This document shows, piece after piece, positions 26,101 to 35,860 of a stretch of 64,000 bases of DNA. A model generated the notes under the pieces. The model was not told where the DNA came from and did not search any database. It saw only the letters and a program-made list of their open reading frames with translations. Positions within the stretch are counted from its first letter, which is position 1, and each line of letters opens with the position of its first letter. Both the position numbers and the translations under genes were made by a program. Source of the DNA: Onthophagus taurus (taxonomy: Eukaryota > Arthropoda > Insecta > Coleoptera > Scarabaeidae); contig NC_091975.1 of the NCBI RefSeq assembly GCF_036711975.1, forward strand, positions 3,350,501 to 3,414,500, written 5' to 3'.

Positions 26101-26881
26101 ACCTATACGAAAAGCCAACGTACCAACAATCGTCTCCGTGATCGTTAACATTCCTCGATTACATTCAAAAAAACAAATATGGTTATAATCTTTTTCGATA
26201 AGATTTTGAGTTCTAAGTTGAGATTAAATTGGAATTGAACCTCCAAGATAAACATGTAAATGGAATATTTTGAAAGTAAAATTAAAATCTAAAATCGGTG
26301 CCAATTAGATTCTGGTTACCCAGAGGCGAACCAGAAAGTAAAATAATAAAAAAAAAAGAAAAGTTGAAAAATTTAACAACGGTATTATAGATATTCTGTG
26401 AGCGCCTGTTGCGGAATCGGTCAGAATCGGAAAATGAAAGTGTGGATTTTGAAAGCCAATATGAGCCCAACGTTCGGCGATAAGCACTTATAATTCAAGT
26501 TGAGAACGAGCGCGACTTTTATGTTATAAAAGAAAGTCGTCGCGTCGTTTGGACGAAGATAGAACTCGTCGCGGGAAAGTTTTCGCCAATTTCAATTTGC
26601 AACAATGCTTGTTCATTATTATTTGTCTTGATTAACTCCCAATTAAAAATATATCTTAATAAATTAAAAAGCAAAAAAATTTTCTTAATTAATTAACCAA
26701 TAAAATAATTTTCCCTGACCTGACATTGCGTTAAAATACTCCTCGTAAATGGTTGTTGTCCAATTTTATCCCGCGCGTAAGTCGCTTTCCTTCTGCTGGT
26801 GGCGAGTTGTAATTGTCCCCACTGACACAGTTTCTCTTGTACCCGGGCACAGAGCCTTCCGGAACCTACTACACAGGCCAT
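17184..26881 (-). CDS. PDSS1: decaprenyl diphosphate synthase subunit 1 (trans-polyprenyl synthase)
   Basis: Catalytic subunit of the mitochondrial synthase that makes the coenzyme Q polyprenyl tail, acting with PDSS2. Exons: 26881-26720, 21280-21065, 21011-20872, 20588-20450, 18094-17873, 17820-17626 and 17405-17184, all in matching phase, for 431 aa (human 415). The first Asp-rich motif is DDVIDQSD in [14 protein letters not shown]; the second is VDDLLDF in [27 protein letters not shown] and [20 protein letters not shown] are near-identical to human. Exon 1 encodes [16 protein letters not shown], Arg-rich and poor in acids like a mitochondrial presequence. It is the least certain part: it was chosen because its CAG|GTCAGG donor is phase 0, as exon 2 requires, and it lies across a 5.4-kb intron. 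A second candidate start lies at 21740. Confidence 0.9.
18095..20449 (-). other. PDSS1 intron (2.35 kb)
   Basis: A/T-rich intron between the exon ending HKK (20450) and the one starting VAMAGDF (18094). Nothing coding seen; no clear transposon ends. Confidence 0.6.
22240..22280. repeat. short perfect hairpin with CACCTG ends
   Basis: CACCTGTTAT at 22240-22249 faces ATAACAGGTG at 22271-22280, extended by TTTTCT/AGAAAA. CACCTG is an E-box bound by Snail/ZEB-type factors, and here two copies are inverted about 40 bp apart. Confidence 0.6.
23664..23850. repeat. foldback family copy B with pogo-like left end and tail repeat
   Basis: TACAGTAAAACTTCAATATG at 23663-23682 resembles a pogo/Tigger terminal repeat. 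From about 23713 comes TCTAGTTTTAGGTTTAGTGT, GTTAGTTCTAGTTTTAAC and TTCAGGGCTAAATTGTTG, one arm plus tail of the GGGTTTAGCC family. The segment 23771-23850 is repeated at 25085-25170. No right pogo end was found. Confidence 0.55.
25085..25170. repeat. second copy of the 23.8-kb tail repeat
   Basis: It matches 23771-23850 in order: ATGTAGATCATCTTCAACC, then GATACAGGAAGTG, then ATTAAATATAAATGTTTC, then AAATCGAAGCGAATTC. Same orientation, perhaps 75-80 percent alike by eye. Confidence 0.6.
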
Positions 26882-27333
26882 AGTTCGGACCGTTGTGAAC
26901 ACCACAAACGAAAGACACCTTCCACTAGCTCACCACACCGTCAAGACCCTACTTCACCTGTCGTTCGTTCATCCCACTACCGAAGTTTTTGTACCGTAAC
27001 CGATTAAACAGATTGTGGTGTTATCAAACCGTGGTTGTCGTATCTCTTAAATTGTTCTAAAAGCACGAACGTTATTTAAACAAAATTTTATCACCACAAT
27101 TGGGTATTAACTTACGTAACTTACACGTTTTTATTTTTATTAACCTTTAAATATAACCTACAAATTTGACAGATGTTTGGTACTACATAACCTCACATTT
27201 TTTTTTAATTGTCAAAGTGAAGTTTATTTGATGATTTATTTATAATTTCTAATAAAATAAAGAGAATAATAAATAAGTTCTTTTACAAAGATTTCATCAT
27301 CAATTTTGTGCTTTTCCCGTTTTTATAACCGAC
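26882..27333. promoter_or_regulatory. shared promoter region of PDSS1 and MRPL32
   Basis: A 452-bp head-to-head spacer between two mitochondrial-function genes. AAATTTGACAGATG (27163-27176), ATAACCTCAC (27187-27196) and TTGTCAAAGTG (27209-27219) cluster in its middle. No TATA box. Confidence 0.5.
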
Positions 27334-28043
27334 ATGGTTCTTAGATTATTGGATTTAGGGTTAAGAAAAGTTGAGAATGCTATTTTCACATTAATATTTC
27401 GAAGATTTCCACCATCAGGTATTTATATGATATAACTTTTTAATATTAATCGATTTCAACTTGATTCTATCTCTTAATAGAGGGTTATTGTGTTGTTGGA
27501 GACATAACCTCAACTCATAACCCGGAAAGGTCGAATTCTTGGAGTTTGAAAGAATTGATTGGAGATGGTTGGTTGTGGGCAGTACCCAAAAGTAGGAGAT
27601 CGATTGAGAAGCGATTAAAAAGAAAATATGGAAGTCCTGACTATAACTTAAAAATTTTGTTACCAAAGAATACGCTCCGAACTTGTAACACATGTGGTGA
27701 TGATCACGAAGTTGGGGTTTTATGCCGTAATATAATGTAGTGATGTGTTTTTATAAAATTAATGATAAAATAATTTTTAGCAACATGTTATAAAAAAGTA
27801 ATCGAAGAAACTAAAGCGATGCAAGATAAGATACAAGAAGAATTAAAATTAGAACCTGTTGAAAAGGAAGTTGTTGTTTTATATGATGGCGAAAAAGATT
27901 ACAAACCAAGCGAATTTTTCGAAGGTAAACGAATAATCGAAATGAAAAAACCCAGACCAAATTGGTTCAGTAAAAATCTTACTGAGAAAACGACTCAACA
28001 ACCTGCAACAACAAGCGATGTTAAACCATCCGGATTAGGTTAA
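27334..28043 (+). CDS. MRPL32: mitochondrial ribosomal protein L32 (bL32m)
   Basis: Component of the mitochondrial large ribosomal subunit, which in other eukaryotes is trimmed by an m-AAA protease after import. Exons 27334-27418, 27481-27726 and 27781-28043 join in phase for 197 aa; human has 188. The N-terminus (MVLRLLDLGLRKVENAIFTL) is presequence-like. The conserved core LWAVPKSRRSIEKRLKRKYG is followed by a zinc-binding pair, CNTC and CPTC, in LRTCNTCGDDHEVGVLCPTC, with the intron splitting the second pair. Then comes YKKVIEETKAMQ, the usual family ending, plus an extended tail. Both introns are about 55-62 bp. Confidence 0.93.
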
Positions 28044-28589
28044 TCACAATTAAAATTGTATCATTATAATAATTTCGAATTAAAACCATCAAAGTAGTCT
28101 TTAATTTATTTATTTTTACATTATATACTCCATATAATATTTAAAGCTGTGTTCATGAGTCTCAACTAATAAATATCCATAAAGTTTCAATCTTCACACA
28201 GGAAAAGGATGCTCGATTTCTTTTATATTCAACTACTACCGAAACAACGATCATCTATCACAATTTAATGTCCGCATTAAGAGGTTTTTAGCAACAAAGT
28301 TTATAAAAAAAAAATATTAATTGATGTTTGAAATATTGTAATGATGCGATTTAAATTGAAAAAGCACAGCCTCCGTAAGATTTGAGTCTTTAATTATGAT
28401 CATTTATGGGCGGGAAAAAAATTGATTAAATGAAATTAGATAAGCAGTCTTTCTAAGTAACACCCTGTATATAAATATATAAATAGGCACACAAACTAAT
28501 TGAAAATAGTATTTATGATTTCGAGTGTTATTTTAAAAGGGGGAAAGAGATTTTTAATTTTTCAGTCTGGACATAATTTTTTTTTAATA
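28044..28589. other. MRPL32 3' flank
   Basis: A/T-rich, no gene seen. AACACCCTGTATATA near 28459-28473 looks like a mariner-type miniature-element end, but no partner end is visible. Confidence 0.4.
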
Positions 28590-29233
28590 CAGTAAAGCCT
28601 TGAACTTGGTTATACCCAAAGTATAAATACAGTGAATTTCACTTAAAATGCAGTATACAAAAATATATTTCCATAGAAACCAGGGCGTACCTACTTACTT
28701 TGTCCACCTAAAATACAACATGTCTGAATGTTTCTAGTTCTTAGTCTAGTGTTAGTTCTAGTGACAGTGGTAGGTAGCGCTAGTTAGTATAAGATATCAT
28801 TCCGTTGATATCTTGATTGTTGCATATTTTTATTGGACTAAAACTAGAACTAACATTAGACCTAGAACCAGAAACATTCGGGTTTAGCCGTCTTGAGAGA
28901 CGTGCGGCTAAACCCGAGTGCTTCTAGTTAAGTCTAGTGTTAGTTCTAGTTTTAATTGTTACTCAGCATTAGATTGTGGAATGTATTCGGAAACATTCGG
29001 GTTTAGCTATGCGTCTCTTAAGACGGTCGAAAACTCGTGGTTATCATAAGGACGTCACCTTTTTCCAAGCAAAACTACCCGATGACTGTACTATTAAGCT
29101 ATGTTGCATTTTATGTGGGACAGTGCAAGTGCATAGTAATTTCGTAACTATGGTATATATATATATATTGCGAGTTATATGAAATTCCCAGTGTAAAGCC
29201 CCATAGGCAGAACGCAAGATCAAGATTTTACTG
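28590..29233. mobile_element. pogo/Tigger-like non-autonomous DNA transposon, composite
   Basis: The left end CAGTAAAGCCTTGAACTTGG (28590) and the right end, reversed CAGTAAAATCTTGATCTTGC (29233), are inverted repeats of about 20 bp beginning CAGTAAA, both flanked by TA, as for the pogo/Tigger group. It is 644 bp with no transposase. The interior holds nested copies of the GGGTTTAGCC foldback family (28728-29025) and a (TA)n stretch near 29153-29168. Confidence 0.7.
28843..28950. repeat. foldback repeat, GGGTTTAGCC family, copy C (best-preserved)
   Basis: Nearly perfect stem-loop: left arm ACTAGAACTAACATTAGACC...CGGGTTTAGCC, centre GTCTTGAGAGAC, right arm GGCTAAACCCG...TCTAGTGTTAGTTCTAGT. 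Additional half copies flank it at 28728-28760 and 28990-29025, so several insertions or rearrangements are stacked here. Confidence 0.85.
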
Positions 29234-29349
29234 TATTTTGTTTTAAGTTTTTATATTTTATTGGTGATCATTGAGACGTATTTCGTGCCCGCATAAAGTA
29301 TTGTTTATATATACATTAATAATAGTTAATTTGACTAAGTTGTTTCGAT

Positions 29350-30121
29350 CTAACATGAAGAACAATTGCGTATTTGATCTGGTTTTGGTTTTAAAAGCTT
29401 TGAATCGTTTCGTGGTAATTCTTGGAAAGGATCGCCCTAAAAAAATTAAATTAAATTTTTTGCAAATTTAAATTAAATAGGATTACTTTATTTTCGCGTA
29501 ATTCCCGTATTTTCCTTGCTAGCGTTATAAAAGCATCTTCGATGTTTATGTTGTTTTTGCAAGAAACTTCAAAGAAAGGTAATTCAAAATTTTCAGCCAT
29601 CTACAAAAAGAATTTTTATAATTTTTATTGAATCAGGATTCTTTTACCTTTTGTCCACTATCCGAGTCGACGACTCTATCGGAAGATTCGCATTTATTCC
29701 CCGCTAAAACGGTTACAACGTGGGGGGAGGCGTTTTCTTCGATATTTTGTAGCCAATAAGTGATGTGATTGAATGATTCTAAATTAGTCACATCATACAT
29801 CAATAAAATCCCCATCGCCCCACGATAATAAGCCGTTGTTAATGTACGAAATCTTTCTTGGCCAGCAGTATCCCATATTTGTAACTTAATAGGAACCCCA
29901 TCCAAATTAATTATTTTTTGTTTGAAATCTATGCCTGCATCAAATAGAAACGAGACGAAATGTATTAGTTCATAAAAAAGGGGGAAGCAATAATTACCTA
30001 TTGTTGAAATGTAAGTGTCGTAATAACGCTCGTCGCAGAAACGATGAACGATACAGGTTTTACCAACGTTTGAATCGCCTAAAACGAGTACTTTGTACGT
30101 GGAGGCGAAATCTAACGCCAT
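29350..30121 (-). CDS. RabX4: RabX4-like small GTPase
   Basis: Rab-family GTPase, a switch for vesicle traffic. Exons 30121-29998, 29934-29648, 29600-29487 and 29436-29350 join in phase for 203 aa. G1 is GDSNVGKT, the switch-I region [16 protein letters not shown]3 [10 protein letters not shown]4 GNKCES and G5 SCK. RabF/YS family sequences ([16 protein letters not shown]) are clear. The C-terminus is NCSSC, two cysteines spaced for double geranylgeranylation. G4 has Glu where most Rabs have Asp (NKxE rather than NKxD). The RabX4 label follows my memory of the fly protein ([18 protein letters not shown]) and is less sure than Rab itself. The last intron is 50 bp. Confidence 0.85.
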
Positions 30122-30663
30122 ATTTCACGATGTGGAAATTTCGTTGTTTGGATTCCGAAAAATTGATTTTCAACCGCCCCCTCTTTTCTTTGGGGGTTGG
30201 GAAATCTCACGTTGTGCGTCGACTCCGATAAACCGCCAACATTCAAACAGCAAAAAGAACTTTACGATCTCCACAACAAATATTTAACCGACCGTAAACA
30301 TCGTTGTGCAATTACGGTGAATTGATTCAAGATTAAAGTATCTAATACCTAAATTTGGACTTTCTACTTATAATTTATTAATAGTTACTTTAATTTAATT
30401 AATTCTAAATAAAAATCTTTCTTTGGAAATCAAAACAAAATAGTACAGGTTGATGAACCTTCAATAAGAGGTCAAAAGACTATTAATTTATTAATGGTAC
30501 TTCCATGGAAACCTACCAAGTATATCCACAATAAAAATATCGATTTGACCTAAGTTAGCCTAAGTAGTTTCTTGGTTGGAGGAAACCACGTGCAAATTCA
30601 ATTCAAACGCCGAACCGATTACATCGACTGAATTGAATTGGTGTCATAAAATCGGTTCAAAAT
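30122..30663. promoter_or_regulatory. shared 5' region of RabX4-like and NEK8-like genes
   Basis: A 542-bp head-to-head spacer. TTTGACCTAAGTTAGCCTAA (30543-30562) and a CACGTG E-box (30588-30593) stand out. No TATA box. Confidence 0.4.
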
Positions 30664-33600
30664 ATGTCGGCGCTTTGTAAAAACAACCCAAATAAGAAGT
30701 TAGTTATAATGAAAGAGATTTTTTCATCAAATCCAAAAAAACACGTTTCTTTTGGAGAATTGAGTAAATTGGCGGCTTTGAATCATCCAAATATAGTCAG
30801 GTAAAAACGTTTTTATGAATAAATTCACTGTAAGACACATAACAAATCATTTTATCCATAATTATTGTAAAATCCACTTTTAAATCCTTTTAATTAAAAA
30901 TAAATCATTTTAAATTAAAGAAAAATAAAATGACTAATGAGTAATGAATGAATAAATAAATTGATGTCAGAATAGAGGGGCATAAGTAAGGCTGGAAAGA
31001 TGAAGCAAATACGCAACAGAACAGCAAAAGCACGGAACTGAACACTAAAGGAAAAATACAATTATATAAAACCATCTATATACCCACACTTAATTATGAA
31101 ACAAATCGAAAATAGCAGCAGAGATGAAGTACCTACGCAAGATATTGTGGAAAACCAGAAGAGGAACAAGAACTAATCTTAAACCCTCTGGTACAGGAGA
31201 TAGAGGGAAAACAACTAAGTTGGTATGGTCATCTGGTTCGAATGAAAGAAGAAAAAGAAGATGAATTAAATTTGTTTTCTACTTTATCGACATTTTTAGT
31301 TGTTGTCAATGTCATTTAAAATTTTAAGCAGTGAATTAACGAGTGGATTTTTCAATAATCACAAAGTTTATATTATGGGTAAAACAAATTAATTAGTTTT
31401 GTACAGCACAAAAGCACTTTGCACTTTTAGAAATTACTGGCTTAAATAATGAAAAGATTGAAAAAGATAAATCAAGAAAATGGTTGAAAATTGTAGATAT
31501 TTAGGTCAATACAAGAAAGAGGAGTCGATTATAATCCTAATGGAACACGCAAACGCAAGAAGTATCGACAATTTATTAGAGTACAGAAAAAGTATTTGCG
31601 AACCAGTTTCTGAGAAACACATAATAATCATATTTTCGCAAATTTCGAACGCCATAACCTATATGCACACTAAAGGTGTTTTACATCGGTAAATTAAATG
31701 AATTAATTAATTCAATGTTTTAATTATTAAAATTTTAGATATTTAGCTCCACATAAAGTTTTTTTAAACAGTAATGGAACAATAAAAGTTGGAATCGTTT
31801 CGAAAATGATGTTCTCTTCACAACCAATTCCACATTATTTAAATCCGGAAGTGGTAAGATTAATTTAAAAGATTAAATTAATTATAATTAATCTTTATTT
31901 TTAGTGCCTCGGTAAAGAATACAACGAAAAATCTGACGTTTGGGCAATCGGATGTATTTTATACGAATTAGCTACGTTTCAAAAACCCTTTGAATGCGAG
32001 AATTTTATGGAATTAATCGAATTGGTTTTAAAATGTAAACCAAAACCACTTCCTGAACTTTATTCAAAAACTTTTTCAAACACAATTAATGAATTATTAA
32101 AAGAAAATTACGAACAACGTCCATCGGCGAAGTACATCTATGAAACCATTGTTCCTAACTTATTAAAAAATTTAAAAAATACGCCGAAAAAATTATTTTT
32201 CGCCCCCCATTTCAAAAACGGACCGAAAGAATATTCAATGCTTTTCGCTTTAAATTTAAATAAATTTTTCGATATCACACCGATTGAATTACCCAGAAAA
32301 AAAATCGTTTCTTTAAGCGTTAGTAAAACTCATTTTATCGCCGTCGCTTCAGATCACTCGGTTTACACGTGGGGTGAAGACCAATTCGGTCAATTGGGAC
32401 ATGGAGAGACGCCTAGTTATCGAAAGTATCCAATTTGTATCGATTATTTCCGGGAAAAAAGTATATTAAGGTATGAAGGTTAAATTTATACCGGGAATTT
32501 CAACACATTTCATGTGTTGTTTTTAGTTGTACCGCTGGGGAAGCTTTTAGTATATTCTTGGATTGTAATGGATTACTTTATAGTTGTGGTGATGGTAAAT
32601 ATGGTTGTTTAGGACACGGAAATTGGAATAGTATTACTAAACCAAAGTTAATTGGTAAAATAATTAAGAATTTTTAAGAATATTTTAAACGTTTTATTTT
32701 AGAATCATTGGTATCAAGAAATGTTAAAATTGTTAAATGTGGAACTAAACACGTCGTTGCCTTAGATACAAAAGGAGCTTTATACGCTTGGGGATCATCT
32801 AAAGATGGTCAATTAGGGCTTGATAACGTTAAATATTGGTAAATTTATAAACATTTTTTGTAACTATATTAATTAATGCATTTTTAAAGTTGTATTCCAA
32901 CTCAAGTACTTTTAACAAACGTCCAAATCAGGAATGTTTTCGCAGGAGAAGATGCGACGATTTTAATTGCAGCGAATGGGAACATTTTGGCCACCGGAAA
33001 CAATGCTTATAATAAATTGGGTATCACAAAAATAAATCCGGTTCGCAAATTTACAATGGTCGCCGAAATTAGTATTAAAATCAAAGATATTTGTATTGAT
33101 AAAAACCACACGGTTATGTTAACTGCTAACGGGGATATCATCGTAATCGGTTTGTATTTTGATCGACAGGTTGAGCTTAAAAAATCGGAAATTTGCCCGA
33201 GATTGGTTAATTTACCGGATGTGAGATTTATCGCGTGTGGATTATCGTTTCTTTTGGCGATCGATGGAAAACACGAGATGCATTTTTGGGGCTCTTATTA
33301 CCGGCATTTAACGGGAGCAACGCAAAATGTTACACATACTAACGTCATTTTAAAGCAAGTTGAGGTAAATAACACTGCAACCAAATATATGTTACTGTAA
33401 AAGCTCGAACTATGGTAAATACTAAAATTTTCCAGTGAAACCTAACATTTACCAACTCTGAATAGTAAAAATCTGAAATGTTCTGTGATCAACTCATGTT
33501 AGTAAATGTGAGGATTTATTAGTTAAATCTAAGATTTACCGTAGTATGGGCTTTTACTTAGTAACATTAATTAAAAATTATTTATTTTTAGAATGAAAGA

Positions 33601-33811
33601 AAAGAAGGTGTAAAAAATTATTATATTAAAATTATTTCCCAACCAACTAAAATTTGCAGGTAACATTATTTTTTAAGTTTATACATTTTTCTAATTAATT
33701 TTTTGATTTAGCTTGTTTTTAAATGAATCTCTTCAACAAAATAAGAACATATCAATTGGAGGTCTTTACGCCCAAGATAATAATGTGTTATTGTTAGTTC
33801 ATCATTCGTAA
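30664..33811 (+). CDS. NEK8-like protein: degenerate kinase domain plus RCC1 repeats (predicted pseudokinase)
   Basis: The order is that of NEK8/NEK9: kinase fold, then an RCC1 propeller. Exons 30664-30800, 31497-31688, 31739-31853, 31905-32470, 32527-32654, 32703-32838, 32890-33364, 33592-33659 and 33712-33811 join in phase for 638 aa; NEK8 has about 690. Kinase residues about 1-215: the beta-3 Lys is kept (LVIMKEI), as are HPNIVRYL and KSDVWAIGCILYELATF. The HRD loop reads HRYLAPHKVF (Asp to Tyr, Lys to Ala, Asn to Lys), DFG is replaced (IKVGIVSKM), and the Gly-rich loop is absent, so phosphotransfer is not expected. RCC1-type blades follow (VYTWGEDQFGQLGHGE, LYSCGDGKYGCLGHGN, LYAWGSSKDGQLGLDN and later weaker ones). 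NEK8 acts in ciliary signalling and NEK9 in mitosis; the role here is unknown. An in-frame stop precedes the ATG at 30664, which supports this start, though an upstream exon carrying the P-loop cannot be excluded. Confidence 0.85.
30990..31265 (+). mobile_element. LINE 3'-end remnant in NEK8-like intron 1
   Basis: Plus-strand scraps read YIPTLNYETN, then TYARYCGKPEEEQE, then LVQEIEGKQLSWYGHLVRMK, which match the post-RT region common in RTE/CR1-like insect LINEs (Y.PTLTYG...MKYLR...IE..QL.WYGHV.RM). It is frame-broken and has no RT core. It lies wholly within the intron 30801-31496. Confidence 0.65.
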
Positions 33812-34220
33812 TAATAAAAAAAAAATGATAATAAATTAAATTTGAGATATTTAATAATTCCTCTAAAACCCTGTCATAATCTTGGTAAATCATGTATGTA
33901 GTTGATAAGATTAACAGGGAGTTTTATTATATCATGTTTTTCAAACAATTCTGTCAAATAGACGTTCAAAATTATTTATAACAACTCAAGATTTCGGGGC
34001 ATGAGAGCAGTAAACAAATCTGACCTAACCTAACATTCTTTTCCGGGATGATGGACGATTGACATTTGTAAACAAAACTAACCTAACTTTTCTTTTCTGG
34101 AAGCCATTGCTCGTAATAAATAACCGGAACTTTCGCAATATCCTAGTATTGCGCACGTAGGACACATAATCTCTATACATATAATAATATACTCAATACC
34201 AAACTTATACTCAATACTAT
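33812..34220. other. NEK8-like 3' flank with inverted scraps of the 122-bp repeat
   Basis: No gene. GTAAACAAATCTGACCTAAC (34011-34030) and TGTAAACAAAACTAACCTAA (34068-34087) are reverse-strand versions of the GTTAGTTTTGTTTACAAAC part of the neighbouring tandem unit, so repeat-derived DNA extends into this flank. Confidence 0.5.
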
Positions 34221-34318
34221 ACTCTGTTTTTAAACCAGGAGGAGTATTTTAAATTTGTCTATATTTGTATATTTTTAAGTTTCGGGTTTAGCCCTGTGTC
34301 TTCAGACGCTGAATGTTA

Positions 34319-34985
34319 GGTAAGGTTAGTTTTATTTACAAACATTAATTATACCATGAAGTATTCTTTGGCAATTAGTAATGGCAATTATAGCGTGAAG
34401 TTTTCTTTTGTAATGTCAATTATAGCGTGAAGGAATGTGAGGTAAGGTTAGTTTTGTTTACAAACATTAATTATACCATGAAGTATTCTTTGGCAATTAG
34501 TAATGGCAATTATAGCGTGAAGTTTTCTTTTGTAATGTCAATTATAGCGTGAAGGAATGTGACGTAAGGTTAGTTTTGTTTACAAACATTAATTATACCA
34601 TGAAGTTTTCTTTTGCAATTAGTAATGGCAATTATAGCGTGAAGTTTTCTTTTGTAATGTCAATTATAGCGTGAAGGAATGTGAGGTAAGGTTAGTTTTG
34701 TTTACAAACATTAATTATACCATGAAGTATTCTTTGGCAATTAGTAATGGCAATTATAGCGTGAAGTTTTCTTTTGTAATGTCAATTATAGCGTGAAGGA
34801 ATGTTCGGTAAGGTTAGTTTTGTTTACAAACATTAATTATACCATGAAGTTTTCTTTGGCAATTAGTAATGGCAATTATAGCGTGAAGTTTTCTTTTGTA
34901 ATGTCAATTATAGCGTAAAGGAATGTTAGGTAAGGTTAGTTTTGTTTACAAACATTAATTATACCTTGAAGTTTTCTTTGAAATT
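34319..34985. repeat. 122-bp tandem satellite, about 5.5 copies
   Basis: Unit starts (GGTAAGGTTAG or variant) fall at 34319, 34441, 34563, 34685, 34807 and 34929, exactly 122 bp apart. Copies differ at only a few bases. Each unit contains three sub-blocks around AATTATAnCrTGAAG: one with ACCATGAAG and two with AGCGTGAAG. The array ends where the second ACTCTGTTTTTAAACC copy begins. Confidence 0.95.
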
Positions 34986-35221
34986 ATACTCTGTTTTTAA
35001 ACCAGGAGGAGTATTTTAAATTTGTCACCAGATTGACCTTGCACGTGATTGGTTGAATGCGAGGAAGGTTCACACACAGGCAATTTTGATTTTGAATTTG
35101 AAGGTTAGGTTGTTGACAATTCGACAGTTTCGTGTCATTATTGTAAATTTTGTGTTCTTAAACCCTTCTTTATTATATTTTGAAATAAATACACTCATAA
35201 CTTCAATGTTAATTTGTATTA

Positions 35222-35616
35222 TGGATTGAGCCAACGAGAGAGATAGCTTGCGCAAGGTGATCGAACCGAGATAGACATAGAAGCGTACTGACATATAATG
35301 GGCGTGCGTTAATTTATAAGATAAAAAACTATCAATTAGAAGTAACATTTATAATACTTACAGGTGATGTGAAACTGTATTATCGCGAACTTTGCACACG
35401 AAACAATACATTTTTAAACATAACGGTGTGACTGGCTGTGACACAACAAAACGATAAACGTCAAATGGAAGAGGCTTGACACTTTTGTGCGCATGCGCCC
35501 GTCTGTTTAGTACCGTATGTCTATCTTTGTTACACTTTCACATTTCGCTTTCCATCTGCGTCTATTCACCTTGAGCCACATTTTTGTTAGTAGATATATT
35601 CAGTTAGCTCAATCCA
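35222..35616. mobile_element. nested foldback/MITE with TATTA direct repeats
   Basis: TGGATTGAGCCAAC at 35222 faces GTTAGCTCAATCCA ending at 35616. Weaker inverted matches run far inward (GATAGACATA..GTACT and GGGCG..GCG on both arms), giving arms of perhaps 100 bp or more. Both ends are flanked by TATTA (35217-35221 and 35617-35621), a likely target duplication. It sits inside the 34988-35813 element, so it is the younger insertion. No coding capacity. Confidence 0.7.
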
Positions 35617-35860
35617 TATTATATATAATCAAAGATTTGTATGTTTAGTGTTGACGATAACAAACGAAAATAAATACAATAATAAGTAAATAAATAAATA
35701 ATAATAATTATTAATTTAAATTTACCGTCAAAATATCTAGTGATATTTTCTGGTGATTTTTCCTAGTGTAAATCTGACTTTCGCGTTTACTCCTCGTGGT
35801 TTAAAAACAGAGTATAATTTACAATTAAAATATGTTTATTAAATTCAAAATATTACAGAA

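Larger units (their letters stand above)
21281..26719 (-). other. PDSS1 long first intron (proposed)
   Basis: No independent gene is convincing here. It holds a 74-codon minus-strand frame from 21740 ([19 protein letters not shown]), basic and presequence-like, whose strong donor GTAAGG (21646-21641) is phase 1 and does not match exon 2. It also holds a hairpin at 22240-22280, a copy of the foldback family near 23.7 kb, and a tail-repeat pair at 23.8 and 25.1 kb. The 84-codon plus frame at 24224 ([15 protein letters not shown]) is not recognised. Confidence 0.5.
34221..35813. mobile_element. inverted-repeat DNA element(s) bearing an internal tandem array
   Basis: ACTCTGTTTTTAAACCAGGA begins at 34221 and again at 34988 in the same orientation, each continuing as GGAGTATTTTAAATTTGTC. 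The inverted partner (CTCGTGGTTTAAAAACAGAG) ends at 35813. The 34988/35813 pair forms TIRs of at least 30 bp including the flanking AAATTATA, giving an 826-bp element. The extra left copy suggests either a 1.6-kb element or a tandem duplication of the end. Between the two left copies lie a half copy of the GGGTTTAGCC family (34281-34310) and the 122-bp array. There is no transposase, so it is non-autonomous. Confidence 0.65.

Noticed and set aside
26511-26545. TATA-like word inside a hairpin (GCGACTTTTAT facing ATAAAAG)
   Set aside because: Looks like a promoter, but no gene starts downstream on that strand within a sensible distance; the palindrome alone explains the TATAAAAG.
29152-29169. 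(TA)n microsatellite
   Set aside because: Ordinary short repeat inside the pogo-like element.
34011-34087. Telomere-like CCTAACCTAAC words
   Set aside because: Only one or two units at a time and explained by inverted scraps of the neighbouring 122-bp repeat; not a TTAGG array.
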